A DNA stretch of 64,000 nucleotides, taken from contig NZ_QPKJ02000002.1 of NCBI RefSeq assembly GCF_003344625.1, positions 62,001 to 126,000 on the forward strand. Reading direction: 5' to 3'. This document shows positions 52,295 through 60,850 of this stretch, piece after piece (within the stretch, counting starts at the first letter, position 1; each line of letters starts with the position of its first letter). The stretch comes from Solirubrobacter deserti (lineage in GTDB: Bacteria > Actinomycetota > Thermoleophilia > Solirubrobacterales > Solirubrobacteraceae). The notes under the pieces are model-generated. The model was given only the letters and a program-made list of their open reading frames with translations, was not told the origin of the DNA and searched no databases. The position numbers and the translations under genes are program-made.

Positions 52295-53073
52295 CGGCTG
52301 CCGAGCTCCCTCGAGCGCTCCGTGGCGGCCATCACGGCCTCCAGGAACGCCGAGCGCACGCCGCCGCGCTCGAGCTCGCGCAGGCCGGCGGCGGTCGTGC
52401 CGCCGGGGGAGGTGACGGCCGCGCGCAGGTTCGCGGGGCTGTCGCCGTCGATGAGCAGCTGGGCCGAGCCGAGCAGCGTCTGGAACGCGAGCGTGTTCGC
52501 GAGGTCGCGGGGGAGGCCGGCGAGCACACCGGCGTCGCTCAGCGCCTCGGCGATGAGGAAGACGTACGCGGGGCCGGAGCCGGACACGCCGGTCACGGCG
52601 TCCAGCTGGGCCTCCTTCACGCGCACGACGACGCCGACCGCGCCCAGGATCGCCTCCGCCCACGCGAGGTCGTCCTCGCCGGCGTGCGCGCCGGGGGCGA
52701 TCGCGGTCACGCCGGCGCCGACCAGCGCGGGCGTGTTCGGCATCGCGCGGATGACCGGCAATGGCGCGGCGGCCTCGATCGCGGCGGCGGTGATGCCCGC
52801 GGCCACCGACAGCAGCCGCTGGGCGCCGGCCTGCGCGGCGGCGGCCGCGACGGCGGCGATGTCGTTCGGCTTGGTCGCGAGCACGACGCCCTCGGCGGCG
52901 ACGGGCTGCTCGACGACCTGCACCCCCGGGTACGTGGCGGTCAGCGCCGCGCGGCGCGCCGCGGACACCTCGGCGACGGCGAAGTCCTGCGCGGGACGGC
53001 CCGCGGCGAGCATCCCGCCGAGCAGCGCCTCGCCCATGCGGCCGCCGCCGACCAGCAGCAGAGGAACGCTCAC
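52291..53073 (-). CDS. proC: Pyrroline-5-carboxylate reductase
   Basis: The protein has 260 residues, the usual size, from the GTG at 53073, which overlaps the thioesterase stop. The NADPH site is VPLLLVGGGRMGEALLGGML. The ProC signature is complete: AMPNTPALVGAGVTAI and VTGVSGSGPAYVFLIAEALSDAGVLAGLPRDLA, followed by VTSPGGTTAAGLRELERGGVRSAFLEAV. It makes the last step of proline synthesis. No other proline gene is in the window. Confidence 0.95.
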   Translation of the reverse strand: MSVPLLLVGGGRMGEALLGGMLAAGRPAQDFAVAEVSAARRAALTATYPGVQVVEQPVAAEGVVLATKPNDIAAVAAAAAQAGAQRLLSVAAGITAAAIEAAAPLPVIRAMPNTPALVGAGVTAIAPGAHAGEDDLAWAEAILGAVGVVVRVKEAQLDAVTGVSGSGPAYVFLIAEALSDAGVLAGLPRDLANTLAFQTLLGSAQLLIDGDSPANLRAAVTSPGGTTAAGLRELERGGVRSAFLEAVMAATERSRELGSR

Positions 53074-53438
53074 AGCTCGGGCGCGACCGAGATCAGGCGG
53101 CGCTCGTGGGTCCCGACGCCGATCGTGCGCGCGCCCTCGGAGACCTCCACCTCGAAGCGCAGCTTGCGGCCGTCGATCACCTCGCGCAGCTGCGCCCGGG
53201 CCGTGCACTCCGCGCCCTCGAGCGCGCCGCCGACGTGCCGGACGTTGACCTCGAACCCGACGGTCGCGTGGCCGGCGGGAAGGTCTTCGCGTACGAGGTT
53301 GGACGCGGCCCACTCCATCATCGAGATCATCCCGGGAGTCGACAGCACCGGCATCGGCAGGGTGCCGTCGACATCGGTCAGCAACTCACCCTCGACGCGG
53401 AAGTGCTCCGTCCGCTCGCTGCCCTCGTTGAACGCCAT
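53070..53438 (-). CDS. FlK-like hot-dog thioesterase
   Basis: The protein has 122 residues. The fold matches fluoroacetyl-CoA thioesterase-like proteins: the Thr and Glu of the proposed triad are in VLSTPGMISMMEWAA and the His in GFEVNVRHVGG. Fluoroacetate use is not implied; most members hydrolyse unknown acyl-CoAs. The ATG at 53438 lies inside the end of the phosphatase gene (53-base overlap), which may result from a sequence slip there. It overlaps proC by 4 bases. Confidence 0.85.
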   Translation of the reverse strand: MAFNEGSERTEHFRVEGELLTDVDGTLPMPVLSTPGMISMMEWAASNLVREDLPAGHATVGFEVNVRHVGGALEGAECTARAQLREVIDGRKLRFEVEVSEGARTIGVGTHERRLISVAPEL

Positions 53439-54870
53439 GGCGGGACTCTACCCGGGGGACTTCGACGGCGAGCAGCGCGATGTCGTCGGCGGGCACGTCC
53501 GCGCTGGCGGCCAGGACAAGGCGCTCGCACACGTGGTCGGCGTCGTCGCCGGTGCCGGCCAGCAGCGCGCACAGGCCGCGCTCGCCGAGCAGCTCGCCGC
53601 TGCGGCGGGACTCGGTGATGCCGTCGGAGAACAGCAGCAGCAGGTCGCCGGGATCGAGCGTGAAGGAGGCGTCATCCAGGCGCACGTCCGGGACGGCGCC
53701 GATCAGCGTGCCGTGCGCTCCGACGGCCTCGACCGCGCCGTCGGCGCGCCGCACGAGCGGCTGCGCGTGGCCGGCGAGCGCGACGCACGCGTCGAACCCG
53801 CCGTCCTCCCGCGCCCGCAGGCGCACCAGGGCCAGCGTGCAGAAGCGGCCGTGGCAGCCCTCGCGGCGGCGCAGGACCACGTCGTTGAGCTGCTCGAGCA
53901 TGCGGGCGGGGGAATCCTGCTGGACGGCGATCGTGCGCAGCGAGTGGTGGATCAGGCTGGCGACGGTGGCGGCCTCGACACCCTTGCCCTGGACATCGCC
54001 GACGAGCGTGACCCACTCGCCGTCGCCGAGCGGGAAGCAGTCGTAGAAGTCGCCGCCGACGTCGGCGCCACCGCGCGCGGCCCGGTAGCGGGCGGCGAGC
54101 TCGAGCCCGGGAGCGGAGGGCAGGGTGGGCGGGAACAGCGAGGCCTGCAGCGTGCGGGCGATGTGATCGCGTTCGGCGTTGATGCGGGCGTGCTCGACCG
54201 CCCGCGCGGTGCGCGCCGCGAGGTCGACGACGAGCGTGCGGTCCTCGTCGTCGAGCACGCGGGAGCGGGGGCCGTTGGCGAACGTGATCGAGCCGATGGA
54301 CTGCCCCTCGAACACGATCGGCACGGCGACCGCGGAGCCGCGCGCCGCAGCGCCGTACTCGGCCACGCGCCGGACGTCACGGCCCTCATCGATGTCGATC
54401 ACGCAGCGGTCCGTCAGCGCCGGCACGGCGGCGCGGGCGACGTGCGCGAGCGTCTGCACGTAGTCGAGCGAGGAGACGAGCTCGGTGGTGGCGGCGGCCA
54501 GGAACTCGGCGCGGGTCGCGCTCAGCCGGCGCTGATCCGACAGCGCCTGCAGCTGCTCGCGTCGCCGCGCCGCGAGCACGCCGAAGGCGCACGCGCACAC
54601 GAGCGCCGCGAGCCGGGCGGCGGAGTCGGCGCCGGCGGGCATGGCGTTGATGTGCCACAGGACGGCGGCGACGCACAGCGCGAGCGCCCCGACGAACGCG
54701 GTACGGCGGGCGTTCAGCCGGATGCTGGCGAGCAGCGGCGCGCCGATGACCAGGCCGACGAGCACGACGGGGTGATGCCCTTCGCGGTCCAGCACGATGT
54801 CCGCGACGACGACCGTGATCAGCCACGCGCCGCAGAGCGCGAGCCAGAACCCGTTCGACCGTTCACGCAC
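53386..54870 (-). CDS. Membrane GAF-SpoIIE (PP2C) protein phosphatase
   Basis: The protein has 494 residues. Membrane helices in the first 105 residues are followed by a short helical linker (RRREQLQALSDQRRLSATRAEFLAAATTEL), a GAF domain (about 125-245) and a SpoIIE/PP2C phosphatase domain (about 262-465). The metal-binding Asp positions are in GGADVGGDFYDCFPL, VTLVGDVQGKGVEAA and LLLFSDGITESRR. Such proteins dephosphorylate anti-sigma-factor antagonists in response to a signal sensed by GAF. The natural end seems to be LLAVEVP; the last roughly 20 residues look non-native. A C-run of five at 53454-53458 (G on the plus strand) with one base fewer would stop right after VEVPG, 7 bases before the thioesterase ATG. 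Confidence 0.88.
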   Translation of the reverse strand: MRERSNGFWLALCGAWLITVVVADIVLDREGHHPVVLVGLVIGAPLLASIRLNARRTAFVGALALCVAAVLWHINAMPAGADSAARLAALVCACAFGVLAARRREQLQALSDQRRLSATRAEFLAAATTELVSSLDYVQTLAHVARAAVPALTDRCVIDIDEGRDVRRVAEYGAAARGSAVAVPIVFEGQSIGSITFANGPRSRVLDDEDRTLVVDLAARTARAVEHARINAERDHIARTLQASLFPPTLPSAPGLELAARYRAARGGADVGGDFYDCFPLGDGEWVTLVGDVQGKGVEAATVASLIHHSLRTIAVQQDSPARMLEQLNDVVLRRREGCHGRFCTLALVRLRAREDGGFDACVALAGHAQPLVRRADGAVEAVGAHGTLIGAVPDVRLDDASFTLDPGDLLLLFSDGITESRRSGELLGERGLCALLAGTGDDADHVCERLVLAASADVPADDIALLAVEVPRVESRHGVQRGQRADGALPRRG

Positions 54871-55114
54871 GCACGGGTGATCGGCACGAACCCGCGACGA
54901 TCAGCGCGTTTGGCAACTTTGCGGCCGCGATCGCAGGTTCACGGCGCGTGCTGCGGGGCGCCGTCGGCGCCCCGCAGTGGTCGCGAGATGTGCTCGATCG
55001 CGTCAGAGCCCGAACCCGAGGAGTTCTCCGGTAGGGCGAACTCGGCCGCACTTGACGGGGAGGGAGTCCCATACGGCCCGCGGGTCAGAAGGACGATCGG
55101 TCACAGTGGTCTTG
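54871..55114. other. Gap with a 12-bp hairpin
   Basis: This 244-base gap holds a perfect stem, CTGCGGGGCGCC (54951-54962) and its complement (54966-54977), around a 3-base loop. It could end transcription coming from the MFS gene on the minus strand. Short open frames exist but show no family signal or convincing start. Confidence 0.55.
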
Positions 55115-56416
55115 CTAACCGTTCTGGGTTGCGAACGCTCGTGGGCCATCCGTGCGCTGACCGTGACGCTCGCGGTCAGTGCGCGGCCGCGCCGCGAAGG
55201 CCCCGCCGACGAGCAGCAGGGCGGCGAAGCCCAGCAGCGCCACCTTCGGCGCCATGAACTGGCTCGCGACTCCCAGCCCCAGCACCGGCACCGAAAGCCC
55301 GAGATAACCGGCGAGGAAGAAGCCGGCGAGCACCTCGGCGCGGTTCGGCGACGCCGCGGCCAGCGCCGACACGCGCGCGATCCCGCCCTTGAACAGCAGC
55401 CCGGCGCCCACGCCGGTGATCACGACGCCCGTGAGGAAGAGCGCGAGGCTCGACGCCCACAGCGCGGTGACCAGCAGTGCCAACCCGGCGGACAGGGCTG
55501 CGGTGCCGGTGCCCACCAGCCGCCGCACGTCCCACGCGCCCGCGGCGAGCTGGGCGACGATCGCCGCTCCGAAGCCCGTGACCGCCGGCACGCCCGCGAG
55601 CGCATGGTTCGTGTGGCCCAGCGTGCCCGCCAGGAAGGAGGGCGCGAGCGACGTGAACAGCCCGAACGCCGCGAAGGCCACGAACGCGCCCGCGGCGGCG
55701 CTGAAGAAGCTTCCGCGCGCCGCGGCCGGCACGGCCACCCGCTGCGGGCGGTACGCCGGGCGCCGCTGCGGCCGCGTGACCGTCTCCGGCGCGAGCGCGA
55801 CCGCGATCACCGCGACGACGAGCAACGCGGCGAACACGGCGTAGGGCACGGTCAGCGGCGAGGCGACCGTCTCGGCCAGCACACCCGCGACGATCGGACC
55901 CAGCCCGAGCCCGCCCAGGTTGGCGGTCGTCGCGACGATCTGCGCCCGCTTCGGCGAGGTCCCCGGCCGCTGCGCGAGGTGCAGCTCGACGAGGAACGCG
56001 GTCGAGGTGGCCGTCACGACGCCGACCGCCAGCCCGCTCAGCACGCGGCCGACCAGCAGCCCCGGCAGGGTGTCCCAGAGCAGGAAGACGGCGGCGCTGA
56101 CGAGCGCCAGCAGCAGGGCCGCGACGAGCGTCCGGCGGCGGCCGAGCCAGTCCGAGACGTGGCCGGCGAAGAACAGCGCTCCGGCGACGCCGACGGCGTA
56201 GGCGGCGAAGATCACGGTGATCAGGAACGTCGAGAAGCCGTCCCGGGCCTGGTAGATCGCGTACAGGGGAGTCGGCACCGTCGAGAACGCGAGGACGGCG
56301 AGGAAGGCGAGCGCGACCGCCCACAGCCCGGCGCCGTGGCGGCCCGCCGCGGCCTGCGAGGAGTGCGGGAAGAGGGTCATGCCGAGCATGGTGACCCGCG
56401 CAACCATCGCGTTCAA
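55115..56416 (-). CDS. MFS transporter
   Basis: The protein has 433 residues with 12 membrane helices. Between helices 2 and 3 is the MFS motif FFAGHVSDWLGRRRTLVAALL, and helix 5 holds NLGGLGLGPIVAGVLAE. The sugar or drug type cannot be told. The start is uncertain: Met codons at 56416, 56407, 56389 and 56380 are all possible and none has a ribosome site. It is divergent from the LysR gene, whose operator-like dyads lie in the 46-base spacer, so control by that regulator is likely. Confidence 0.85.
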   Translation of the reverse strand: MNAMVARVTMLGMTLFPHSSQAAAGRHGAGLWAVALAFLAVLAFSTVPTPLYAIYQARDGFSTFLITVIFAAYAVGVAGALFFAGHVSDWLGRRRTLVAALLLALVSAAVFLLWDTLPGLLVGRVLSGLAVGVVTATSTAFLVELHLAQRPGTSPKRAQIVATTANLGGLGLGPIVAGVLAETVASPLTVPYAVFAALLVVAVIAVALAPETVTRPQRRPAYRPQRVAVPAAARGSFFSAAAGAFVAFAAFGLFTSLAPSFLAGTLGHTNHALAGVPAVTGFGAAIVAQLAAGAWDVRRLVGTGTAALSAGLALLVTALWASSLALFLTGVVITGVGAGLLFKGGIARVSALAAASPNRAEVLAGFFLAGYLGLSVPVLGLGVASQFMAPKVALLGFAALLLVGGAFAARPRTDRERHGQRTDGPRAFATQNG

Positions 56417-56420
56417 CGCA

Positions 56421-56455
56421 GATAGTCGCTATCGGCTATCGCGATCTGCGATAAC
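56421..56455. promoter_or_regulatory. LysR-type box between MFS and LysR genes
   Basis: TATCGC-N5-GCGATA (56437-56453) is a perfect dyad and contains the T-N11-A form expected of LysR boxes. GATAG-N3-CTATC (56421-56433) is a second dyad next to it. GATAAC (56450-56455), 7 bases before the LysR ATG, is a likely -10 box, so binding would repress lysR and act on the divergent MFS gene. Confidence 0.6.
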
Positions 56456-56462
56456 TGACGGC

Positions 56463-57352
56463 ATGGAGCTGCGTCACCTCGCCACGTTCGTCGCCGTCGC
56501 CGAGGAGGGAAGCTTCACGCGCGCGTCGGCGCGGCTGCACGTCGTCCAGTCCGCCGTCTCAGCCGGGGTGCGCGCCCTCGAGCGCGAGCTGGGCGCCCAG
56601 CTCTTCGACCGCACCACGCACCAGGTGACGCTCACCGACGCGGGCCGAGCGCTGCTGCCCGAGGCCCGGACGACGCTGGCGGCGGCGAACGCCGCGCGGG
56701 AAGCGGTCGAGCTCGTCCACGGCGGCCTGCGCGGGCTCGTCCGCATCGGGACCATGCAGGCCGACGCGCTCGTCGGCTTCAGCCTCGCCCGGCTGCTGGG
56801 CGCGTTCCGGGCCGAGCATCCCGACGTGGAGTTCCACGTCCGCCAGGGCTATTCCGCCGAGATGGCCGAGCAGGTCCGCGAAGGCCGGCTGGACTTCGCG
56901 TTCCTGGCGCTGCCGACGCCGCGTGCGAGCGGGCTCGCGCTCACGCCGCTGCGGCGGGAGGGATGGCGCTCGGCGTCCACACGGAGCATCCGCTCGCGGG
57001 CGCCGCCGAGGTCGAGCTGGCCGCGCTCGCGGACGAGACGTTCGCGGACGGACCGTCGAACTGGGGCACGCGCGTGGCGGCCGACCGCGCGTTCGCCGCC
57101 GCCGGCCTCGAACGCCGCGTCGCGCTCGAGATCAACGACACGCGCACGATGGTCGAGTTCGTCCGCCATGGCGTGGCCGTGGCGTTCCTCGCGCCGTCGT
57201 TCGTGCGCGACCCCGAGGGCATCGCGCTGATCTCGATCCGCGACCACGCCCCGGTGTTCGAGACGTTCGTCGCCGCGCCGAGCGCCCGGCGTCTCGGCGC
57301 GGCCGCCGCGGCGTTGCTGGCGCTCGCGCAGTCGCGGGTCGCCACGCCGTGA
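56463..57352 (+). pseudogene. LysR family transcriptional regulator, split by a one-base shift
   Basis: Two open frames together make a normal LysR of about 296 residues. The first (from ATG 56463) has the helix-turn-helix HLATFVAVAEEGSFTRASARLHVVQSAVSAGVRALERELG and the start of the effector domain, to LALTPLRREG near 56962. The second (from 56963) continues ALGVHTEHPLAGAAEVELAALADETF...NDTRTMVEFVRHGVAVAFLAPSFV to 57352. The join needs one more G in the run GAGGGA at 56958-56963. Unshifted, the first frame runs to 57230 as an Arg/Ser-rich shadow. Either a recent mutation or a sequence error. Divergent from the MFS gene it probably controls. Confidence 0.82.
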
Positions 57353-57369
57353 GTGGGTAGGCGTCGCTC

Positions 57370-58626
57370 GTGATCGCCGCCACCCCTGGTCTGACCTTCG
57401 CCGAGCCGTACCCGATCGGGCTGCTGTTCGCCGGCGTCGCCGTGTTCGCGGCCGTCGGCGCGCTCTCCCACCAGCACGACCGCGCGTTCTCGGCGAGCCT
57501 CATCTACCTCGGCCTGGGCGTGCTCGCCGCGGTCGTGATGCAGGTGCTCGACCTGCCGCGGCTGGAGCCGGTCGAGAAGTCGTCGCTGTTCGAGAAGGCC
57601 GCCGAGCTGGCGGTGATCGTGGCGCTGTTCGGCACGGGCCTCAAGCTCGAGCGCGAGCTCAAGGCGGCCGCCTGGCAGCACGTGGGGCGGCTGCTGCTGG
57701 TGGCGATGCCGCTGACGATCGGGCTCGTCGCGCTGTTCGGCTCCCAGATGATGGGCCTCTCGCTCGGCGCGGCGATCGTGCTCGCGGCGACGCTCGCGCC
57801 GACCGACCCGGTGCTCGCCGGCGACGTCGGCGTCGGCCCGCCCGGCGACGAGGAGGAGCGTGAGCCGAACTTCTCGATCACGGGCGAGGCCGGGCTCAAC
57901 GACGGGCTCGCGTACCCGTTCGTGCTGCTCGGGATCATCCTCGCCGGCAGCGAGGCGGACGGGTGGCTGGCCGACTGGTTGCTCGCGGACGTCGCCTACC
58001 GCGTCGTGGTCGCCGTGATCGTCGGCGGCGCGCTCGGGTACGGGATCGCCGCGCTCGCCGTGTGGCTGCGCGACCGGGACCTGCTCGCGCCCGAGCTCGA
58101 CGGCTGGCTGGCGATCGCCGCGGTGCTCGTCATCTACGGGGCGACCGAGCTGGTCAGCGCGTACGGCTTCTTGGCGGCGTTCGTCGGCGGCGTCGCGTTC
58201 CGGCGCTACGAGCACGGGCACGAGTACAACCGCAGCGTCCACGACGGCGCCGAGACGGTGGAGAAGTTCGGCGAGCTCGCGCTGATCCTGCTGCTCGGCT
58301 CCAGTCTCACGCTCGACGGCCTGCAGGCGCCGGGCTGGTCGGGCTGGCTGCTCGCCCCGGCGCTGCTGCTGGTCGCGCGGCCGGTGAGCGTGCTGATCGC
58401 GCTCGTCGGCAGCTCGATGACGGCCCGCGAGCGGCTGTTCGTGGCGTGGTTCGGGGTGCGCGGCATCGGCTCGCTCTACTACGCGGCCGTCGCCGTCGGC
58501 GCAGGGGTGCTGAGCGGCGGCGAGGCGGCCGTCGTGCTGTGGACGACGGTCGTCTGCATCGTGGTCTCGATCGTCGCCCACGGGGTGAGCGCGACCGGGC
58601 TGAGCCGCCGCTGGCTCGGTCACTGA
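57370..58626 (+). CDS. Cation:proton antiporter, CPA1 (NhaP-like)
   Basis: The protein has 418 residues and about 12 membrane helices. Ion-path motifs are AATLAPTDPVLAGDV and FSITGEAGLNDGLAYPFVLLGI; the Asn-Asp pair is typical of electroneutral Na+(K+)/H+ exchangers of the CPA1 family. Later, FLAAFVGGVAFRRYEHG and WFGVRGIGSLYYAA also fit. It should help control pH and salt. The GTG at 57370 has no ribosome site; TAGGCG lies 6 bases upstream, suggesting a leaderless message. Confidence 0.9.
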   Translation: MIAATPGLTFAEPYPIGLLFAGVAVFAAVGALSHQHDRAFSASLIYLGLGVLAAVVMQVLDLPRLEPVEKSSLFEKAAELAVIVALFGTGLKLERELKAAAWQHVGRLLLVAMPLTIGLVALFGSQMMGLSLGAAIVLAATLAPTDPVLAGDVGVGPPGDEEEREPNFSITGEAGLNDGLAYPFVLLGIILAGSEADGWLADWLLADVAYRVVVAVIVGGALGYGIAALAVWLRDRDLLAPELDGWLAIAAVLVIYGATELVSAYGFLAAFVGGVAFRRYEHGHEYNRSVHDGAETVEKFGELALILLLGSSLTLDGLQAPGWSGWLLAPALLLVARPVSVLIALVGSSMTARERLFVAWFGVRGIGSLYYAAVAVGAGVLSGGEAAVVLWTTVVCIVVSIVAHGVSATGLSRRWLGH

Positions 58627-58669
58627 GCGGATACGCCGCCAAGCGGCGGTCGCGCCTACGATTGGCCGC

Positions 58670-59629
58670 ATGACGTTCGCGCGCAGGGTGGGGCTCGCGG
58701 GGGCCCTCACGATCGTTCTCGGCTGGGCGCCGCCGGCGTTCGCCGACCAGGATGGGAACTACTTCAGCCTCGCCATCGAGGGTCGTGGCAAAGCAGAGCA
58801 GACCGGTGGGACCCGAGGGCCGTCGGCGTACGGGCCGCTCGCCTGTGAGTCCACGGCCGACGCGGGCCGCACCTGCGGCTCGGTGTGGTACGGCTCCGCG
58901 CCCGCCACCCTCGCCGTGACCGCGACGCCCGCCGCCGGCTACGAGTTCGTCAGCTGGACGCTCACGGCTCCGCCCGAGTCCCGGCAGTACGGGCACTACT
59001 GCGCCAACCCGGCCTCGCCCACGTGCGAGCTGCACGTCCTGCAGGGCAGCACGACGGGCGAGCACTACTTCGAGCTGCGCGCGGCGTTCCGCGCGCTGCC
59101 GCCGGGGACGCCTCCGGGCGGCGGGACGGTGCAGCCGGGCGTGACCCCGCCGCCCGCGACGCCGTTCAACGACATGGACGGCGACGGCGTGGCGAACACG
59201 CTCGACTGCAACGACCTCAACGCCGCGATCCGGCCGGGGGCCGTGGACACGCCCCAGGACGGCGTCGACCAGGACTGCAACGGCGTCGATCCGCCCGCGC
59301 CCCGGATCCAGTCGCCGGTCAGCTACGGCTTCAACGCGAAGAAGACGTGGTCACGCGTGAACCTGCTGCGCGTGCGCGAGCTGCCCGCGAACGCGACCGT
59401 CGAGCTCACCTGCTCGGGCAAGGGCTGCCCGTTCAAGTCGCGCAGGGCCGCCGCGAGCCGCGGTAGCGCGACGCTCAACCTGCTCTCGCGCATGAAGAAG
59501 GCCAAGCTGCGGCCGGGCGCGACGCTGACGCTGCGGATCACGGCCCCGGGCCACGAGGGCAAGGCGCTGCAGTTCAAGATCCGCTCCAACCGCACGCCGA
59601 AGCTCACGACGCGGACGCTCCCGGCATGA
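58670..59629 (+). CDS. Secreted protein with MopE-type metal-binding motif
   Basis: The protein has 319 residues. Signal peptide about 1-25 (ending AFA). A Cys-containing beta domain (about 30-145; AGYEFVSWTL resembles bacterial repeat units) is followed by a Pro/Gly linker and a MopE-like motif, MDGDGVANTLDCNDLNAAIRPG...DGVDQDCNGVDPP. The C-terminal 100 residues (YGFNAKKTWSRVNLLRVRELP..., LTCSGKGCPF, LRPGATLTLRIT) form a domain common at the end of Solirubrobacterales secreted proteins. TACGAT lies 7 bases before the ATG. Function unknown; copper or calcium binding is possible. Confidence 0.8.
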   Translation: MTFARRVGLAGALTIVLGWAPPAFADQDGNYFSLAIEGRGKAEQTGGTRGPSAYGPLACESTADAGRTCGSVWYGSAPATLAVTATPAAGYEFVSWTLTAPPESRQYGHYCANPASPTCELHVLQGSTTGEHYFELRAAFRALPPGTPPGGGTVQPGVTPPPATPFNDMDGDGVANTLDCNDLNAAIRPGAVDTPQDGVDQDCNGVDPPAPRIQSPVSYGFNAKKTWSRVNLLRVRELPANATVELTCSGKGCPFKSRRAAASRGSATLNLLSRMKKAKLRPGATLTLRITAPGHEGKALQFKIRSNRTPKLTTRTLPA

Positions 59630-60375
59630 GCCTCCACGTCCGCGAATGGCCGGTCGAAGATCCCGTACGCCTGGTCGTGCTGGTGCACGGCTACGGCGAG
59701 CACAGCGGGCGTTACGCGCACGTCGCCGCGGCGCTCAACGCGCGCGGGTCGGCCGTCGTCGCGCCCGACCACATCGGCCACGGGCGCTCGCCCGGCGAGC
59801 CGGCGCTGATCGAGGACTTCGAGCCGGTCGTCGACGATCTGCGGGCGGTCGTCACGGGCGCGCGCTCGCACCTGCCGGTCGTGATGGTCGGCCACTCGAT
59901 GGGCGGCCTGATCGCGACCCGCTACGCCCAGCGCTTCGGCAAGGACCTCGCCGGGCTCGTGCTCAGCGGTCCGGCGATCGGGCTCTCGCCCGTGCTGGAG
60001 AGCTGGCTCGCGGACCCGCCGTCGGACCCGATCGACGGCGCCGTGCTCTCGCGCGATCCCGCGGTCGGCGAGGCCTACGCGGCCGATCCGCTCGTCTACC
60101 ACGGCGGCTGGAAGCGGCCCACGATCCAGGCCTTCATCGACGCGGACCGCGCCATCGCGGACGGCCCGGCCTTCGGCGCGTTGCCGCTGCTCTACGTGCA
60201 CGGCGGCGACGACCAGCTCGTCCCGGTCGCGTTCGCCCGGCCCGTCGTCGAACGCCTCGCAGGCGAGGACAGCGAGCTCGTCGTAATCGACGGCGCGCGC
60301 CACGAGGTCTTCAACGAGACCGACCAGGCCACGACGATCGCGCGCGTGGCGGACTTCGTCGAACGGGTCGCCTGA
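59626..60375 (+). CDS. Alpha/beta hydrolase, monoacylglycerol lipase-like
   Basis: The protein has 249 residues and starts at the ATG that overlaps the previous stop. Features are the oxyanion-hole segment VVLVHGYGEHSGRY, PDHIGHGRSPG, the nucleophile elbow VGHSMGGLIATRYA (Ser), Asp in VHGGDDQLVP and His in GARHEVFNE. This is the serine aminopeptidase S33/monoacylglycerol lipase type and likely cytoplasmic. The exact ester substrate is unknown. Confidence 0.9.
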   Translation: MSLHVREWPVEDPVRLVVLVHGYGEHSGRYAHVAAALNARGSAVVAPDHIGHGRSPGEPALIEDFEPVVDDLRAVVTGARSHLPVVMVGHSMGGLIATRYAQRFGKDLAGLVLSGPAIGLSPVLESWLADPPSDPIDGAVLSRDPAVGEAYAADPLVYHGGWKRPTIQAFIDADRAIADGPAFGALPLLYVHGGDDQLVPVAFARPVVERLAGEDSELVVIDGARHEVFNETDQATTIARVADFVERVA

Positions 60376-60850
60376 GTCGGTCTGTGGTCGCATAGACGCC
60401 CGCTGCTGGAAGTCGGCCCGCGACGGCACCTCCCCGCGCTCGCCCTCTCCCTCGCGTGGCGATGTGGGTCGTTCGCGGGGCACTTGAGCGCGCTGGGAGG
60501 TACCGCCGCGTGCCGCCCAGGAAGCTGGGTCGGCAAGCGCGGCGGCTTCTCCTGGGGGCGGCGTGCGAGGGTGGCGTGGGTGGTTCGTGGGTGGCGGGAC
60601 GCCTCCTTGGCTTCCCAGAGATCAGGGTCGGCCCTCCCGCATTCACGCGAACGCGAAAGCGGCGAATATCGTCGAAGAGCACTACTTTGCTTCTCGTCCC
60701 AAGCAGCGGCGACAAGATCTGCGTCGGCGTAACGAACCTTTCGCTATCCGGAGGGTTCGTCGCACTTCGCGCGGCAGTTGCCGCGATCGTCTTCCATGCA
60801 ACGCGACAGCTCCACGGCCGGCGGCGAAGTGGCGGAACCGTCGAGAAGCG
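60376..60850. other. 475-base region with no convincing gene
   Basis: No frame shows the strong G/C third-position bias or a known motif. The second half (from about 60640) is clearly lower in GC than the surroundings, which suggests a remnant or foreign piece. No RNA gene was recognised. Confidence 0.5.

Noticed and set aside
53070..53438. Fluoroacetate resistance function for the FlK-like thioesterase
   Set aside because: The triad-like residues fit the family, but most members are not fluoroacetyl-CoA specific and no organofluorine genes are nearby.
51358..55257. A 1,299-codon plus-strand open frame across the end of the SGNH gene, proC, the thioesterase and the phosphatase
   Set aside because: It is Arg/Gly/Ala-rich throughout, matches no family and lies opposite four well-supported genes. 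High GC keeps such shadow frames open.
54989..55257. Plus-strand frame starting MCSIASEPEPEEFSGRANSA in the gap before the MFS gene
   Set aside because: Composition is less Arg-rich than most shadows, but there is no ribosome site or -10 box, no family, and it runs into the MFS gene on the other strand.
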